Shown here: in pieces, positions 42,801 to 53,469 of the stretch
Layout of the letters: each line of letters starts with the position of its first letter
Numbering within the stretch: the stretch's first letter is position 1
DNA from: Girardinichthys multiradiatus
Taxonomy: Eukaryota > Chordata > Actinopteri > Cyprinodontiformes > Goodeidae
DNA length: 64,000 nucleotides
Assembly (NCBI RefSeq): GCF_021462225.1
Contig: NC_061805.1
Location: 2,045,001 to 2,109,000 of the forward strand
Direction of reading: 5' to 3'
Translations under genes and position numbers: made by a program
The notes under the pieces: generated by a model
What the model was told of the DNA's origin: nothing
Databases searched by the model: none
The model's input: the letters and a program-made list of their open reading frames with translations, nothing else

Positions 42801-45800
42801 ATTAAAAAAATTCAAGGTAACTTGTTGCCTTAAAATGTTTAATTAATGAAGCATTAGTTGAATTAGTGAGGTGGACTACGCTCAATGTACTTGAGCCCCT
42901 AATAAAATGGAATAGAACATTTGAGCTGAATGTACTAATAGCCAAGTTACAGTAACTGAAGATACTTAGTCTAAACAATTAAGTTAAATTGTTTATTCGA
43001 ATTGACTGAACTTAACTTTTTCAGTTCCTAAAATTTAGAATACGTCTTTTATGAAGTGTCTTGCCCAAGGTTTGAACTGGCAACCCACTGGTTACAAGAC
43101 ACCTACCACCGTCAACACTGTCACCCATGTACCTTTGAGGTGTGGTTTTCCAAATGAACAAAATAGCCAACAAGCTAACATTAGTTAAGTAACTAATCAC
43201 TGAAGAGTTCCAACTTCCCGTTTTGGGGCTGAAGTCACATCATTCACCAAAGCCTTCAAACTTGGGTCAAATAACTTGCCTACTAGAACTTTACTTGTTG
43301 AAACTTTAAATACACTTGCATTCTTTGTCTCAGCTCTGTCTCAAAAAGTTCAGATCTCATCAGTGACACTGTTAAAACTGGTTAAAACTAGTTTTTTGGC
43401 AGATGGGTGGGGTCAATGCATTGCTAACTGGCAAATCTTGATGATATTGAATTGTTTGAGCATAAACATATAATTGCAATAAGATAGGCCATTAAAAAGT
43501 ACAGTTTACTCAGAAATCACAATTAATGTAAATAAATGACACCTTTAAGTTATACGAACTTAGATTGTTTGAGTAGAAACTATTGATTGGACTTAAAAAT
43601 ACAATTACAATAAAAAGGACTTGAAAAAGTTCAGTTTAATCTGAATTAGCAAGTAATGTCAATAAATTATACACAATTAAGTAATTTGAACTCCTTCTCT
43701 TTTAGTTGAATCAAAATCTGGGTTTACAGTGTAAAAAAATACCTAATTTACAGCCTATATACTATTAAACATGCATTGTTTCTTTGTGGACATGAGTTAG
43801 CTCTCCACTTCTTTCAGAAGAATCGGTGAAAAGATGGATTCATATTTTCTGACATGACAGGTCATAAATCTGTTTTTCATCATGGTGGTGAAATGTTAGG
43901 TCTGTGTTTGGTGCCTGTTTGTGGATAAAAAAATGAGCTCATACATAGAAAGATCAACCAGAGGTATATCAGACTGTATAACTAAAAAGGGCAGGGGCAG
44001 TATGTAATTTCTCATGCTGCAATCCGTTTTCCTCAGACAGTGAAACTCTGATTTTGGTATCCCATCACACACAGCTTAAGTTGCAAGTCTGAAAGCATAT
44101 GGAAGTTGTGAATGGTTCTGATTCTGGGATGTGATTCCCAGTTCTAAAGTGTTAAAGGGAATGCATCAAGCCTGTTCACCTATGGGCTGTCCTTTTCTCA
44201 TCAGGACCAGAAACAGTCAGATATTGTGACTCAGGATTTAAAAGTGAAACTGATATATTAGTCAAACATTGCTACAGAAAAACTAACAGACAGAATTGAT
44301 GTGCCATTTGCAATAACCTTTTATTTAACAGACAGATAAAAGTAACTACTCTCTAACTTGTATTCTTTGTAGTTTATTTGTACTTCGAAGTCAAATCCTT
44401 TCTTTTAATGTAGACATTTTTAGTATTTACTTTGAGTGATTTAAAAAAAAGACAATACCTCTTTTTATTGGGACCTTTTGTGATAGACCAAATGTTTTTC
44501 CATTACTCTGATGCTCCTAAATAAAATCTAGTGCAACCAACTGCCTTCAAATGTCAACTAATTAAACTAATTGGATAAATAGAATCCATCTGCCTAGAAT
44601 CACAATCAGAATCATTCAATGCTATTTTTTTGCCTTTCAACATTTCTAGATTTTATCCCCTGAAAAATAAAGGGATTATCATTTCTCTTTCATGAGGTAT
44701 CCTTGTCTCAAGCCTAGGTTTTACCAAATACGTTTTTTAATAACAGGTCCAGATGAACCCCTAAGATATGAAAATATCAGTATCATCTAACCTCCTTTAT
44801 TTGGTGTTATTTCTGCATGCTAATGCTAATTTGCTGTTTTGATCTTTGAAATGAGCTTTTATTTTGAAAGCAACCTCCCTTTCTGTTTCTGTTTTGGGGC
44901 AGCTGCTCTGCGATTGCTGTGCTTTGAGGCCTTGTGTTGTGCAGGGGAAAGTAGGCTCCTCTTAGGTACCAAAGTGTATGAGAAATTGGAGTTGCTTTTA
45001 TGAAAAGTCACTGCATGCTAAGAAGTTAGAAAGAAAATGAATGTAAAGGTTTCAGCCAAACATGATCATCTGAGGTTTTATTTCCTGAGGTCAAAGGTCA
45101 ATTGGTGTACTAATTCTAAGGACTGCAGCTTCAGTTTGTAATTACCAGACTAAACACAGAAAAATGTAACAGCTTGAATAAAAAGAAGGAAGATGTCTTC
45201 ATCCAAAGCTTTACTTAAAACACTACAAAGCCGCATGGCGTTTATTTGATACGTGCAGTTTTTCACCAACCAGTAGGATTTATAAATGACTGTTCTCTTT
45301 GTCCAGGATTACTCCGATAGGAATAAAAGCCAATAAACAATTTATTTTTGTAGATATTTTAGATTAATTTTAAATAGTTTTTTAGGAATTTTTTTTCAAC
45401 CTATGACATTTTTTATCACCTGATTACGATTGTATTTATTGCTTATATATATTTATAAAGGTAGTTTATTGTTGGTCACATATTTAATTTTTCTTTGCAG
45501 TTTTTTTTGGCTGAGTTCTAGTTCTCTTTGAGACCTGACCTGCTGATTCCATGTGTTTCTTTTAAGGACAATGAGAAAAAAAACAAGTTGCAGGTTTTTT
45601 GATAAAGATAGCTGTAGTCTGAAAGATAAAAGATTATTATGTCTAGCTATGCTTCAGAACATTTCTCTGACATTTGTAACACTTTATGAAATAAAATGAA
45701 AAAAACATCCAAAACATACTGTTTCTTTTGTTTATATGTTGAAAAAAGTGAGTTCTTACCTTTACTGAATTTCACAGGTGGGAAATTATCAAATTTTTCC

Positions 45801-48800
45801 ATATCAGATCTGCCAATCACAGACTAGAATCAATCCATTAGAATCAAGATGGACCAATTCTGATTGATTATTGAATCTCTAGACTAGCTGAATTCAGCCT
45901 GTTGCTGTGGGCCTTCCTAGCAGAGAAAGATACTAATTTGGCCCATGCGGCGAATCAATTAGATTTCTTTAAGAGACTGCAGTCATGTTAAGTGGTAAAT
46001 TAGCTTTAAGGCCAGGCAACCTGATGTTGTAAGCCAGAAGAAGACATGTTAGTTTTTGTCGTCGTCGTCTTCCGCTTATCTTAGTTTTTGTTTGGAGATA
46101 AATCTGTGTCAACACCAGATCTTTGTTAAAAACAATTCCTATCTAATCATTACAACATAGTGGAATGCACTTTAATCATTTTATTTCCACAGTATAGAAA
46201 GTAAACATTTAGAACAACTTACTGACCATCTGAATGAATCTTCAATTATACATTTCATACTTTGGTCCTCTTATCCAGTAGAGTTGCTCCAAATGGAGCT
46301 GCTAATGGTAAGGTGCCTTTTGGTTTGCCTTTTCTTGCCTTGCTGTCACGGCGCACTGTGTGGTGGAGGCGGGATGCGGCAGGGGTGCTTGGAGCGGGAC
46401 TGTGTGTGGAGCTTGCACTGTGTGGGTGTTCGGGGATGAGGCTCTCCTGTGCGAGTGTGCCCATGTGCTGTGGGGGGGGGGGGAGGGGGGGGGGGGGTGG
46501 GGGGGGGGGGGGGGGGGGGGGATTCATGGCGTTTGGGTTCGGGGTTGGGATCGGAATTCATTGGGGGTTGGGACTATTTTATTCTGTGGTAGCTCTGGTT
46601 GGCGGGCTTGTTTGGACCATGAAGACCCCTCTTTTGTACATGGCTCCCTCCCCGGAGGAGGATAGGGTGGTTGAGGACTGGGGTCGGGGCGGGGGATCGG
46701 GGTCTTGGGTCAGGGGGCTGGTTGTCCCTATGGGGTATTGGCACCTGGACTTGGGAGTATAGAGTATGTATGGGGACTGTGAGTGAGTGTACGACGTCCA
46801 TTGTTGTTTGTCTTTACGTTGGGTGCGTGGGTGTGTGTTTTTATGTGTTCGCATGAGGGTGGAAATGTGTGATTGTGATTGTGTGTGCCTGTTTTTTGTG
46901 TCAGGTTGGGTCTTGGGCTGCTCCCTCTCCTGGATCAGTTTAGGCCCCCATTGAATGTGGGGCCTATTCCCTCCACGCCACACTACCTGCCGATGGTTGG
47001 TATCTCTGCTCGCTGGTGTACTTGTGGTTTTCAGTATCCAGGGCTGGGTGCTTTGGTGTGTGCTGGCTCACTCCCGTTGGCAGGTTGCTGGGGCCTCGAC
47101 CCCTGGGCTCGGTCGGGCCTCTGCTTGGGGAATGATATGTCCCTGGGTCTCGGGTCTCTGGATCCATGACTGGATCTGCCTGGGTGTAGACGGCTGCTGG
47201 CGGAGTCCTGTGGGCTCGTCGCTGCAGCTCCCTGGGGCTTCTGCACTGTGGCTGCTGGGTGGTTCCCCTGGGACTCCGCCCTGCTCTTCTCTAGGGGGGT
47301 TGCAGTGGTCCTGGCAGTGGTTGTCGTGCTTTGGGGGGCCTTTGGATGTCTGTGGCTTGGATCTCCTCCGTATCTGTCTCGGGTCCAGGGGGGCGGGTCT
47401 GTGGCTTCTCACAATCACTATTGCATATTTTTATGGAGAAACCTTGTACGCACATGTGCGCTCACACTCAGATCCACAAGTGTTTAGATTCAGGTGTTAA
47501 TAGAAACACAAATGTCCTAAATTGAGCCACATGTACCACTAAATACATCTTGCATTCATAAGTACTGTGCACCTTTCGATAAAAAAGCAGGTAATACGAA
47601 CGTTTCTGCAGGTGTAGAAGCAAGCATGGTGTTATCTTGTATTCTCTTCATCTTTCTTTCCTCCATTCTATTCTCCTTCTCGCCCCTTTTCTTTTTTGCC
47701 CCCCTCTCTTTCGTGCTTCTTTTTTTTCCCTTTCCATATCTGTCTCTGTGTCTGTAACAATTGAAATAATCCCAAAGCAGTTTATAATAAAGGTTCTTTT
47801 TATGAATATCAATCAGAGTTTTAAAGCGTTAGCTGTAATGCTCCACTTGTGAAAGTAAATCTGTTGTGCTTTTTCTTGGCACTCAGACAACAATTCTGAG
47901 GAACACAGCAGACATCTTATAGAGCTCTTTTCAATCCATCATCTTGTTGTGATTATTAATCTGAGAATATTATTTAATATTAATATTTTAATATTTTATC
48001 AAATAATATTTCAGTCCGTTAAGGGTTGTCCTGTGAATACCAGCCCAGTAAGGCGATGGTATTAGGACAAAATAGAAAGGAGTGAGACGAGCTCTGACAT
48101 TATTGAACAGCATAAACTCTGCACATAGATGGAATGAATTCACACAATTTCTTAAAGTACAAGAATTTATTAACAAAAATAAGTCAACTCAAAGTCAAAC
48201 ATATTTCAATCAACAAACTCTTTACTATGCTAAAACAATCCGACTAAACTACCAAGCAGAATTAAAGAATAGGGAAGACTAATGGGCTATGTACAATATA
48301 AACTAGTTGATTAAAGATGATTAGAAATTATGACCAAAAGAGTGATGCAACATTACCATGCAATGTTTATGTTTGAGAACCAAGGATTATTTTGAAGAAT
48401 CTGGAAATGAAGTTAAGTTAGTCTTGGAACTAACATAGGCAATAATCAGCATACCTTTAGACAACCCTTCACAATGCAAGGTCAGATAAAATATTATTTT
48501 TCATAAAATAATGTTTTAAATAATGATCCGCTGAATAAAACCAACCTTCTGGATGACTAATTCTCAACGGTGTCTAATTAGCTGCCTTTATTTATTGAAA
48601 TAATATTTGAAGAAATATTATTAAGGGAGTATTTTGGAAAAGAGCCAAATCTTTCTGGAGAAATGGGTCTTAATGGTGTTTACTTAGTTGTCAAATCTAG
48701 TAAATAATGTTTAGGGACTATTATTCACTAGCTTGAAAACTAACACCCTTTCTGTTAAATAATCTTTAGTAGCAAGCACGTGTTGAGCTAACAAAATAAG

Positions 48801-50520
48801 CTAATAGCTTAGCACCAGAATCAAACACATACCTTTAAAATACCAGGATTAATAAAAGGGTTAAAATGCATAAGCGCGGACGGCGCGTTATGATCAATGT
48901 TCTGTTTAAAATCACCCTTTAAATAAAGTTTGTCTTAACTTTAAAAACATACAAAGAACACAAACAGGGCACGTGTGCTGCAGATAGCCTGCTAGCACTA
49001 AGATAGCCGAGTTTCACACAAACAAAACTTCATAAAATGAAAAACGTTTAGATCATTTCATTCTAAATCTGTCTCTGCACAAAACACCTAACCTCATGAA
49101 CCGTGGTGAGGAATCGTTGTCCAAGGGCAAAGTTTGAAGAAACGTCCACAGTCAACAAGCGGTTAGCTTTCAGCTAACCTGACCTCCGGACCTGAGGCTT
49201 GAAAGACGGCTCGTTCTGTCCGTCAACCAGCTGTTCATTACCGTAAAACGGTGATGCAGGCCGTTGTCCTTCCTTCAGACTCGGCTTGTAGAAACAGCTT
49301 CTCTACTGGGGATTTCTCTGCGACACAGTTTCGGCAGGCCTCGGAGAGAAAGTAAGCAATGCTTATACCTTAATATCCAGGTACACAAACAGTGCTTCAC
49401 TCATACTTAACTTGTGCATATGATTGCGTGATCTTATGACACTCTTGGATCCAGTTTGAAGAGTTTATGTCTTTTTGCCAGCAAAACTTTATTTTGAAAA
49501 GTTCCAGAAGAGTTCGTAGTGGAGTTTAATGTTGCAATCCATGGCTGTGGGTCCCAACAATCTGAACATGGAAAGAGTATTTGAAAACTGTGTATGTACC
49601 AAGGCCCACAGTGGTCCACCTACAATGACAAGAGGCCTATGGTAACTGAAGAGGCTGCAGAGATCTTTCCATAGTGACCAGACACTCTATAAGTCTGGTC
49701 ACTATCAAAAGATGGCAAGAATAAAAAAACTGTTGAAAGAAAGCTATACGAACCCCAATTTCAGTTTTCAGCAAGCGATGTAGCAGACACTGCACACATA
49801 TAGAAGAAGTGATCTAGTCAAATGAGACCAAAGGTAAATCATCTGGCCTAAATGCAAAACACTATTAGTGACATATGAACTGAATATCACCTGTGGACAC
49901 ACCATCCTCAATGTAACACATGGAAGTGGCAGCATGATACTGTGGGGGTGCTTATCTTTACCAAGAACGGAGAAGTTGGTCAGAGTTGATGGGATAATGG
50001 ATGGAGCTAAATATAAGGCAGAAGTTTGCCTTTCAGCAGCACAACAACCTTTAACATACATCCTGCACTATAATGGAATGGTATTCATATGTTGATTGAT
50101 ACAAGTACTTGTTCTGTGAAATCCTCTCAGGTATCTTTGGTGTGTTTTTTTAAATGAATCTGAGCATGTTCTTAAGAGATCTTTCAAACATTAATACCCT
50201 AAAATATTCTCTTCTTGCTCGCACAGCCCAACGGCCGCAGCAGGGACTGCATCTTTACTGAGATAGTTCTGGAGAACAATTACACAGCCTTGCAGAATGC
50301 AAAGTATCAAGGCTGGTATGTGGCTTTCACCAGGAAAGGGCGGCCCATCAAAGCCTGCAGGACAAGGGAGAACCAGAGAGAGGTCCATTTCATCAAGAGG
50401 CTCCACACAGGCCCGCCTCACTTCCCCAACACGGACCAAAGCAAATTTGAATTTATCCGTTTTCCTACCACACGTCGAGCAAAGCGGAACCGGAAATCAC
50501 ATACCTCTGTCCAAGAATGA
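39801..50520 (+). CDS. fgf24: Fibroblast growth factor, FGF8/17/18/24 subfamily (probably Fgf24); five coding exons
   Basis: Joined exons 39801-39832, 39915-39951, 40148-40325, 42549-42655 and 50227-50520 give 215 residues, the usual length for the subfamily. Residues 1-23 are a signal peptide (hydrophobic core SFNFFVLWC, ending HAQ). Residues 28-35 SSPNFNQY match the FGF8b-specific N-terminus, with Phe32 in the same place. The beta-trefoil core begins at [12 protein letters not shown] (54-65) and includes [15 protein letters not shown], conserved Cys108 and Cys126, an N-glycosylation sequon N136-Y-T and heparin-site basic residues in [13 protein letters not shown] basic tail ([12 protein letters not shown]) follows. 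Secreted ligands of this group activate FGFR3c/4-type receptors in brain, limb and mesoderm. [18 protein letters not shown] and the [10 protein letters not shown] tail favour Fgf24; fgf17 is the alternative. Fgf24 is known from fishes and lost in tetrapods. All introns are GT-AG with phases 2,0,1,0. Confidence 0.85.
39915..39951 (+). CDS. fgf24: fgf24 coding exon 2 (37-bp microexon)
   Basis: Preceded by GTGTTTTGCAG and followed by GTGAGA. It encodes the hydrophobic half of the signal peptide and ends at the Gln after the predicted cleavage region (CHAQ). Intron 1 is only 82 bp. FGF8 genes also have a small exon ending at this Gln. Confidence 0.8.
40146..40180 (+). promoter_or_regulatory. Pair of in-frame 3' splice sites, FGF8a/b type
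   Basis: AG dinucleotides at 40,146-40,147 and 40,179-40,180 are 33 bases apart and both phase 0. Using the distal one would drop the 11 residues [11 protein letters not shown], exactly the segment that separates FGF8b from FGF8a. Usage cannot be known from DNA. Confidence 0.5.
40148..40325 (+). CDS. fgf24: fgf24 coding exon 3
   Basis: Encodes [16 protein letters not shown] through the first trefoil strands to EDGNLY. I set the acceptor at the first AG after the pyrimidine tract (40,146-40,147) because it restores the 11-residue segment of FGF8b; 40,152-40,153 is also in frame (two residues shorter). Donor GTAAGA. Phase 1 at the end. Confidence 0.85.
40326..42548 (+). other. fgf24 intron 3 (2.2 kb)
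   Basis: No transposon coding sequence recognised. Around 41,215-41,370 lies a stretch with homeodomain-type ATTA/TAAT words (CCAATTGCCATAATTAAAGT, TTTGTTTAATTGACCGG) and balanced composition that could be a regulatory element; this is a guess. Confidence 0.3.
42549..42655 (+). CDS. fgf24: fgf24 coding exon 4
   Basis: Acceptor TTTTTATTGCAG, donor GTATAG. It encodes [20 protein letters not shown] then [15 protein letters not shown], the most conserved stretch of the subfamily, with the first conserved Cys. 107 bp as in FGF8 orthologues. Confidence 0.95.
42770..43735. mobile_element. 966-bp non-autonomous DNA element with perfect 20-bp terminal inverted repeats
   Basis: TTTACACTGTAAACCCAGAT at 42,770-42,789 is repeated as its exact reverse complement at 43,716-43,735. 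No transposase frame lies between (the longest frame, 65 codons, has no motif). AT-rich interior with recurring AATTAAGTTAAATT/TTAAGTTATA words. No clear target-site duplication. Superfamily not assigned. Confidence 0.75.
46049..46090 (-). mobile_element. 22-bp LINE 3'-end insertion with perfect 10-bp target-site duplications
   Basis: TTAGTTTTTG occurs at 46,049-46,058 and again at 46,081-46,090. Between them are 22 bp which on the minus strand read GATAAGCGGAAGACGACGAC plus GA. GATAAGCGGAAGA is the terminal word of the Rex3 copy at 2104-3128. This looks like target-primed reverse transcription that stopped after about 20 bases. Confidence 0.65.
46290..47480 (+). repeat. GC-rich dispersed repeat block
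   Basis: About 1.2 kb, strongly G-rich on the plus strand within an AT-rich intron, from GTCACGGCGCACTGTG through GGGCCTCGACCCCTGGGCTC to TTTATGGAGAAACC and a CA/CT-rich end. Several long open frames on both strands are composition artefacts. It resembles a dispersed fish repeat, but I cannot name the family. Abrupt composition edges suggest insertion. Confidence 0.45.
46472..46521 (+). repeat. 50-base poly-G tract
   Basis: 48 of 50 bases are G, interrupted by A at 46,484 and T at 46,498. Strong G-quadruplex potential; length is likely to vary and assembly may be unreliable here. Confidence 0.9.
47481..48049. other. Intronic, pyrimidine-rich patch, nothing recognised
   Basis: A CT-rich stretch lies at 47,635-47,755. 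No element recognised. Confidence 0.3.
48050..49430 (-). repeat. Unclassified 1.3-kb block, possibly a long LTR
   Basis: Composition and sequence differ from flanking intron: AT-rich left half with CAAGAATTTATTAACAAAAA (on the minus strand this has an AATAAA-type signal), GC-richer right half (GACCTCCGGACCTGAGGCTT, CTCGGCTTGTAGAAACAGC). No coding motif. The arrangement (polyadenylation signal toward the left end on the minus strand) would suit a retroviral-type LTR, but I could not find both termini or a duplication. Confidence 0.25.
49560..50097 (+). pseudogene. Tc1-like transposase fossil in fgf24 intron 4
   Basis: Plus-strand relics: [16 protein letters not shown] (N-terminal part, about 49,700), then [14 protein letters not shown] (the GGGSxMxWG block of DDE domains, 49,918) and [16 protein letters not shown] (49,975). 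The catalytic Asp/Glu blocks are missing or unreadable. It ends 130 bp before fgf24 exon 5. Confidence 0.65.
50227..50520 (+). CDS. fgf24: fgf24 coding exon 5 (last)
   Basis: Begins [20 protein letters not shown], contains the second conserved Cys and the glycosylation sequon, and ends SHTSVQE then TGA. 97 codons complete the trefoil and the basic C-terminal tail. Confidence 0.95.
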   Translation, partial: PNGRSRDCIFTEIVLENNYTALQNAKYQGWYVAFTRKGRPIKACRTRENQREVHFIKRLHTGPPHFPNTDQSKFEFIRFPTTRRAKRNRKSHTSVQE

Positions 50521-50680
50521 GCCAAAGCCTTGGACTGGTTAAAGTTGTGACAAATGCAGTTTTATTTTTGTATGTTTTTATAGCTGAGTTGTGACTTAAA
50601 TGTTATAAATCTAAAATAACAATGCTCAAAAATGATCGTGTAAATACTGAGAGAGAATAAAACAAATGAATTATATTCAT
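50521..50680 (+). terminator. fgf24: fgf24 3' UTR and polyadenylation signal
   Basis: A canonical AATAAA at 50,656-50,661 follows the stop codon by 136 bases; TGTGTTGGCCACTGTGAGGG just after it is a GU-rich downstream region. A longer 3' UTR cannot be excluded (a second AATAAA lies near 51,112). Confidence 0.55.
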
Positions 50681-51164
50681 GTATGTGTTGGCCACTGTGA
50701 GGGTCGAGGGATTGTTTTTTTACTTCTTTCATGTCAGACTCAGATCAGGCTATGCTTTCTTTGGCAAAGTTGTATATACAAATGCTGAGTCAGCAATTAA
50801 TCAGTTAAGAGATATGAATTAGCAAAATGTGGTTCAATTCAGTTTGAAAAAATTGGCTGATATAATCTGAAATAATATGGCTTCAAATTCACTCTAATCA
50901 GTTTGCCTGCTTTAGTTGGGCAAATCTTGTTTAATAGTAAAAAATAGATAGCTGAAACAATAAGATATGAGTAAATCTGGCCAGCATTGTTATGATTCAT
51001 TCAACGGGTACGAGTCAAATTATTTCAATGTCAAATCTAGAGATTATCTAAATCCTCAACATACACGTTGAAATTTCCTGTTTATTTTTGATGTTTATTC
51101 GACATCCCCAAAAAATAAAAATGTATTTAACAACAGAATAACCTACAGTGATATGAAAAGGGTT
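50681..51164. other. Intergenic or distal 3' UTR, nothing recognised
   Basis: AT-rich sequence with AAAAAATAAAAATG at 51,109. No element recognised. Confidence 0.3.
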
Positions 51165-51910
51165 TTACCCTTTATTGATTTCTTCCAGGATAAAAACAAC
51201 AACAATAAGATGAAAGCAATAGAAGCAGAGGTTAAAGTAATAAAAACACGAAGTCTCAGACTCAACAAAAAGCCAGGGAATAAAAGTGAGTTTTGAAAAC
51301 TGACAGTGAGGGAGCATGTCTAATGTGCAATATAAGATCATTCCATAGGGTGGGAGCTGCAACACTAAAGGCTCTGTCCCCTCTGAGTTTTCGTTTAGAA
51401 CTCCTCCAGGAGCAGCTGATCAGCTGACCTGAGGCATCAAGGAGGAGGATATAGGTGAAGCAGCTCAGAAAGGTAAGACGGGGCAAGACCATGTAAACAT
51501 TTAAAACAAATAAAAGGGTCTTAAATGGACTCTAAAGTGCACAGGCAGCCAGTGGAGGGAAGCCAGGATGGGGATGATGTTCTCCCTTTTAACAACCCCG
51601 GTTAAAAGCCTTGCAGTACCATTTTGGACCAACTGGAGACCTTTTAGGAAAAACTGGCTGAGTCCGAGGTAAAGAGCACTACATTAATCGAGCCGTGATG
51701 TAATGAAAGCAGGAATTACTGTTTCAAAGTTTTGCTTTGAGAGAATTGGCTTTACCTTTGCCAGCTGCCTAAGATAGTATGAACGTAACCACAGTTCCAA
51801 CCTGGCAATCAAATTTAATATCGCTTGTGATCAAGATTAGAAACCGTTTGCTTTAAATATGGAGCTACGGAGCCCAAATCAATAAAGGGACATTTACAAG
51901 AGCCTCTTGG
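51165..51910 (-). mobile_element. L2/CR1-type LINE 3' fragment
   Basis: Minus-strand relics of the end of ORF2: LASLHWLPV-like sequence near 51,545, MFTWSCPVLPF near 51,490, FSVAAPTLWNDLILHI (51,350) and SVFKTHFYSLAF (51,270). It shares ACCATGTAAACATTTAAAA with the fragment at 12,490, so both belong to one family. The 5' part is truncated, and the 3' tail is near 51,165. Confidence 0.6.
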
Positions 51911-52038
51911 ACCAAAGACCCTCACTTCGGTTGTTCATATCATCAAAATTTAAGAAATTTATGGCCATCCAGGCTTTGATGTCTTCAAGACACAACAGAA
52001 GCAGTTTAATGGAGAGGGCTTCTTTTCTTATCGGCATA

Positions 52039-53225
52039 TACACTCACCAGTCACTTTTTTAGGTACACCTGTCCAACTGCTCGTTAACGCAAATTTCTAA
52101 TCAGCCAATCACATGGCAGCAACTCAATGCATTTAGGCATATAGACATGGTCAAGACGATCTACTGCAGTTCACAACGAGCATCAGAATGGTGAAGAAAG
52201 GTGATTTAAGTGACTTTGAACGTGGTATGGTTGTTGGTGCCAGACGGGCTGGTCTGAGTATTTCAGAAACTGCTGATCTACTGGGATTTTCACGCACTAC
52301 CATCTTTAGGATTTACAGAGAATGGTCCAAAAAAGAGAAAATATCCAGTGAGCGGCAGTTCTGTGGGCGCAAATGCCTTGTTGATGCCAGAGGTCAGAAG
52401 AGAATGGCCAGACTGGTTCAAGCTGATAGAAAGACAACAGTAACTCAAATGACCACTCGTTACAACCAAGGCATGCAGAAGAGCATCTCTGAACGCACAA
52501 CATGTCGAACCTTGAGGCGGATGGGCTACAGCAGCAGAAGACCACACCGGGTGCCACTCCTGTCAGCTAAGAACAGGAAACTGAGGCTACAATTCACACA
52601 GGCTCACCAAAATTGGACAATAGAAGATTGGAAAAACGTTGCCTGGTCTGATGAGTCTCGATTTCTGCTGAGAGATTCAGAATTTGGCGTCAACAACATG
52701 AAAGCATGGATCCATCCTGGCTTGTATCAATGGTTCAGGCGGTGGTGTAATGGTGTGGAGGATATTTTCTTGACACAATTTGGGCCCCTTAGTACCAATT
52801 GAGCATCGTGCCAACACCACAGCCTTGTTGCTGACCATGTCCATCCCTTTATGACCACAGTGTACCCATCTTCTGATGGTTACTTCCAGCAGGATAACGT
52901 GCCATGTCATAAAGCCCGAATCATCTCAGACTGGTTTCTTGAACATGACAATGAGTTCACTGGACTCAAATGACCTCCACAGTCACCAGATCTCAATCCA
53001 ATAGAGCACCTTTGGGATGTGGTGGAATGGTAGATTTGCATCATGGATGTGTAGCTGATAAATCTGCAGCATCTGTGTGATGCTATCATGTCAATATGGA
53101 CCAAACTCTCTGAGGAATGTTTCCAGTACCTTGTTGAATCTATGCCACCAAGGATTAAGGCAGTTCTGAAGGGGGTCCAACCCGGTACTAGAAAAGTGTA
53201 CCTAATAAAGTGGCCGGTGAATGTA
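52039..53225 (+). mobile_element. Full-length Tc1-like transposon with TA duplications, inactivated
   Basis: The left terminus TACACTCACCAGTCACTTTT and the right terminus (reverse complement TACATTCACCGGCCACTTTA) form inverted repeats of about 30 bp with a few mismatches. Each is bordered by TA (52,037-52,038 and 53,226-53,227), the Tc1/mariner target duplication. Total 1,187 bp, the normal size for an autonomous Tc1. Sited between fgf24 and fkbp15. Confidence 0.9.
52188..53200 (+). pseudogene. Tc1-like transposase pseudogene of the full-length element
   Basis: Open from MVKKGDLSDFERGMVVGARR for 204 codons: helix-turn-helix ISETADLLGFSRTTIFRIYR (about 25-45), second HTH (about 70-110), first catalytic Asp in NVAWSDESRFLL (about residue 150). 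The frame is lost near GVEDIFLTQFGPLSTN (52,800). Downstream pieces keep the second Asp block (DNVPCHKARIISDWF, 52,898) and the Glu block (SPDLNPIEHLWDVVEW, 52,987), but two Trp codons have become stops (TGA at 52,972, TAG at 53,031). Inactive through one frameshift and at least two stops. Confidence 0.88.
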
Positions 53226-53469
53226 TATCTGAGTGTCATCCGGATAACAGTGAACGTAGGGCCAAGTTTGTTTGGACCTTTTTCTCAACTAAAATCATAA
53301 TTTAAAAACGGCATTTCACATTCATTCAGATTACCTTTGATGTTGAAAAATGATTAGCTGAAACATTTAAGAAATCGGTAAGGGGGTTAATACTTTTTAG
53401 TGCACGTATGGATGAGAAGTTTGTTCTTTATCTTAATTTATGATAATATTTTTGGAAGAACTTACTACA

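Larger units (their letters stand above)
42656..50226 (+). other. fgf24 intron 4 (7.6 kb)
   Basis: Contains the 966-bp inverted-repeat element, the 22-bp LINE footprint at 46,059, the GC-rich block with poly-G at 46,290-47,480, an unclassified block at about 48,050-49,430 and a Tc1 fossil at 49,560-50,097. I recognise nothing in 43,736-46,048. Donor GTATAG, acceptor TCTTGCTCGCACAG. Confidence 0.6.

Noticed and set aside
46255..47500. Pro-rich and Gly-rich open frames in the GC block
   Set aside because: Composition artefacts of poly-G/poly-C and a GC-rich repeat; frames exist on both strands at once.
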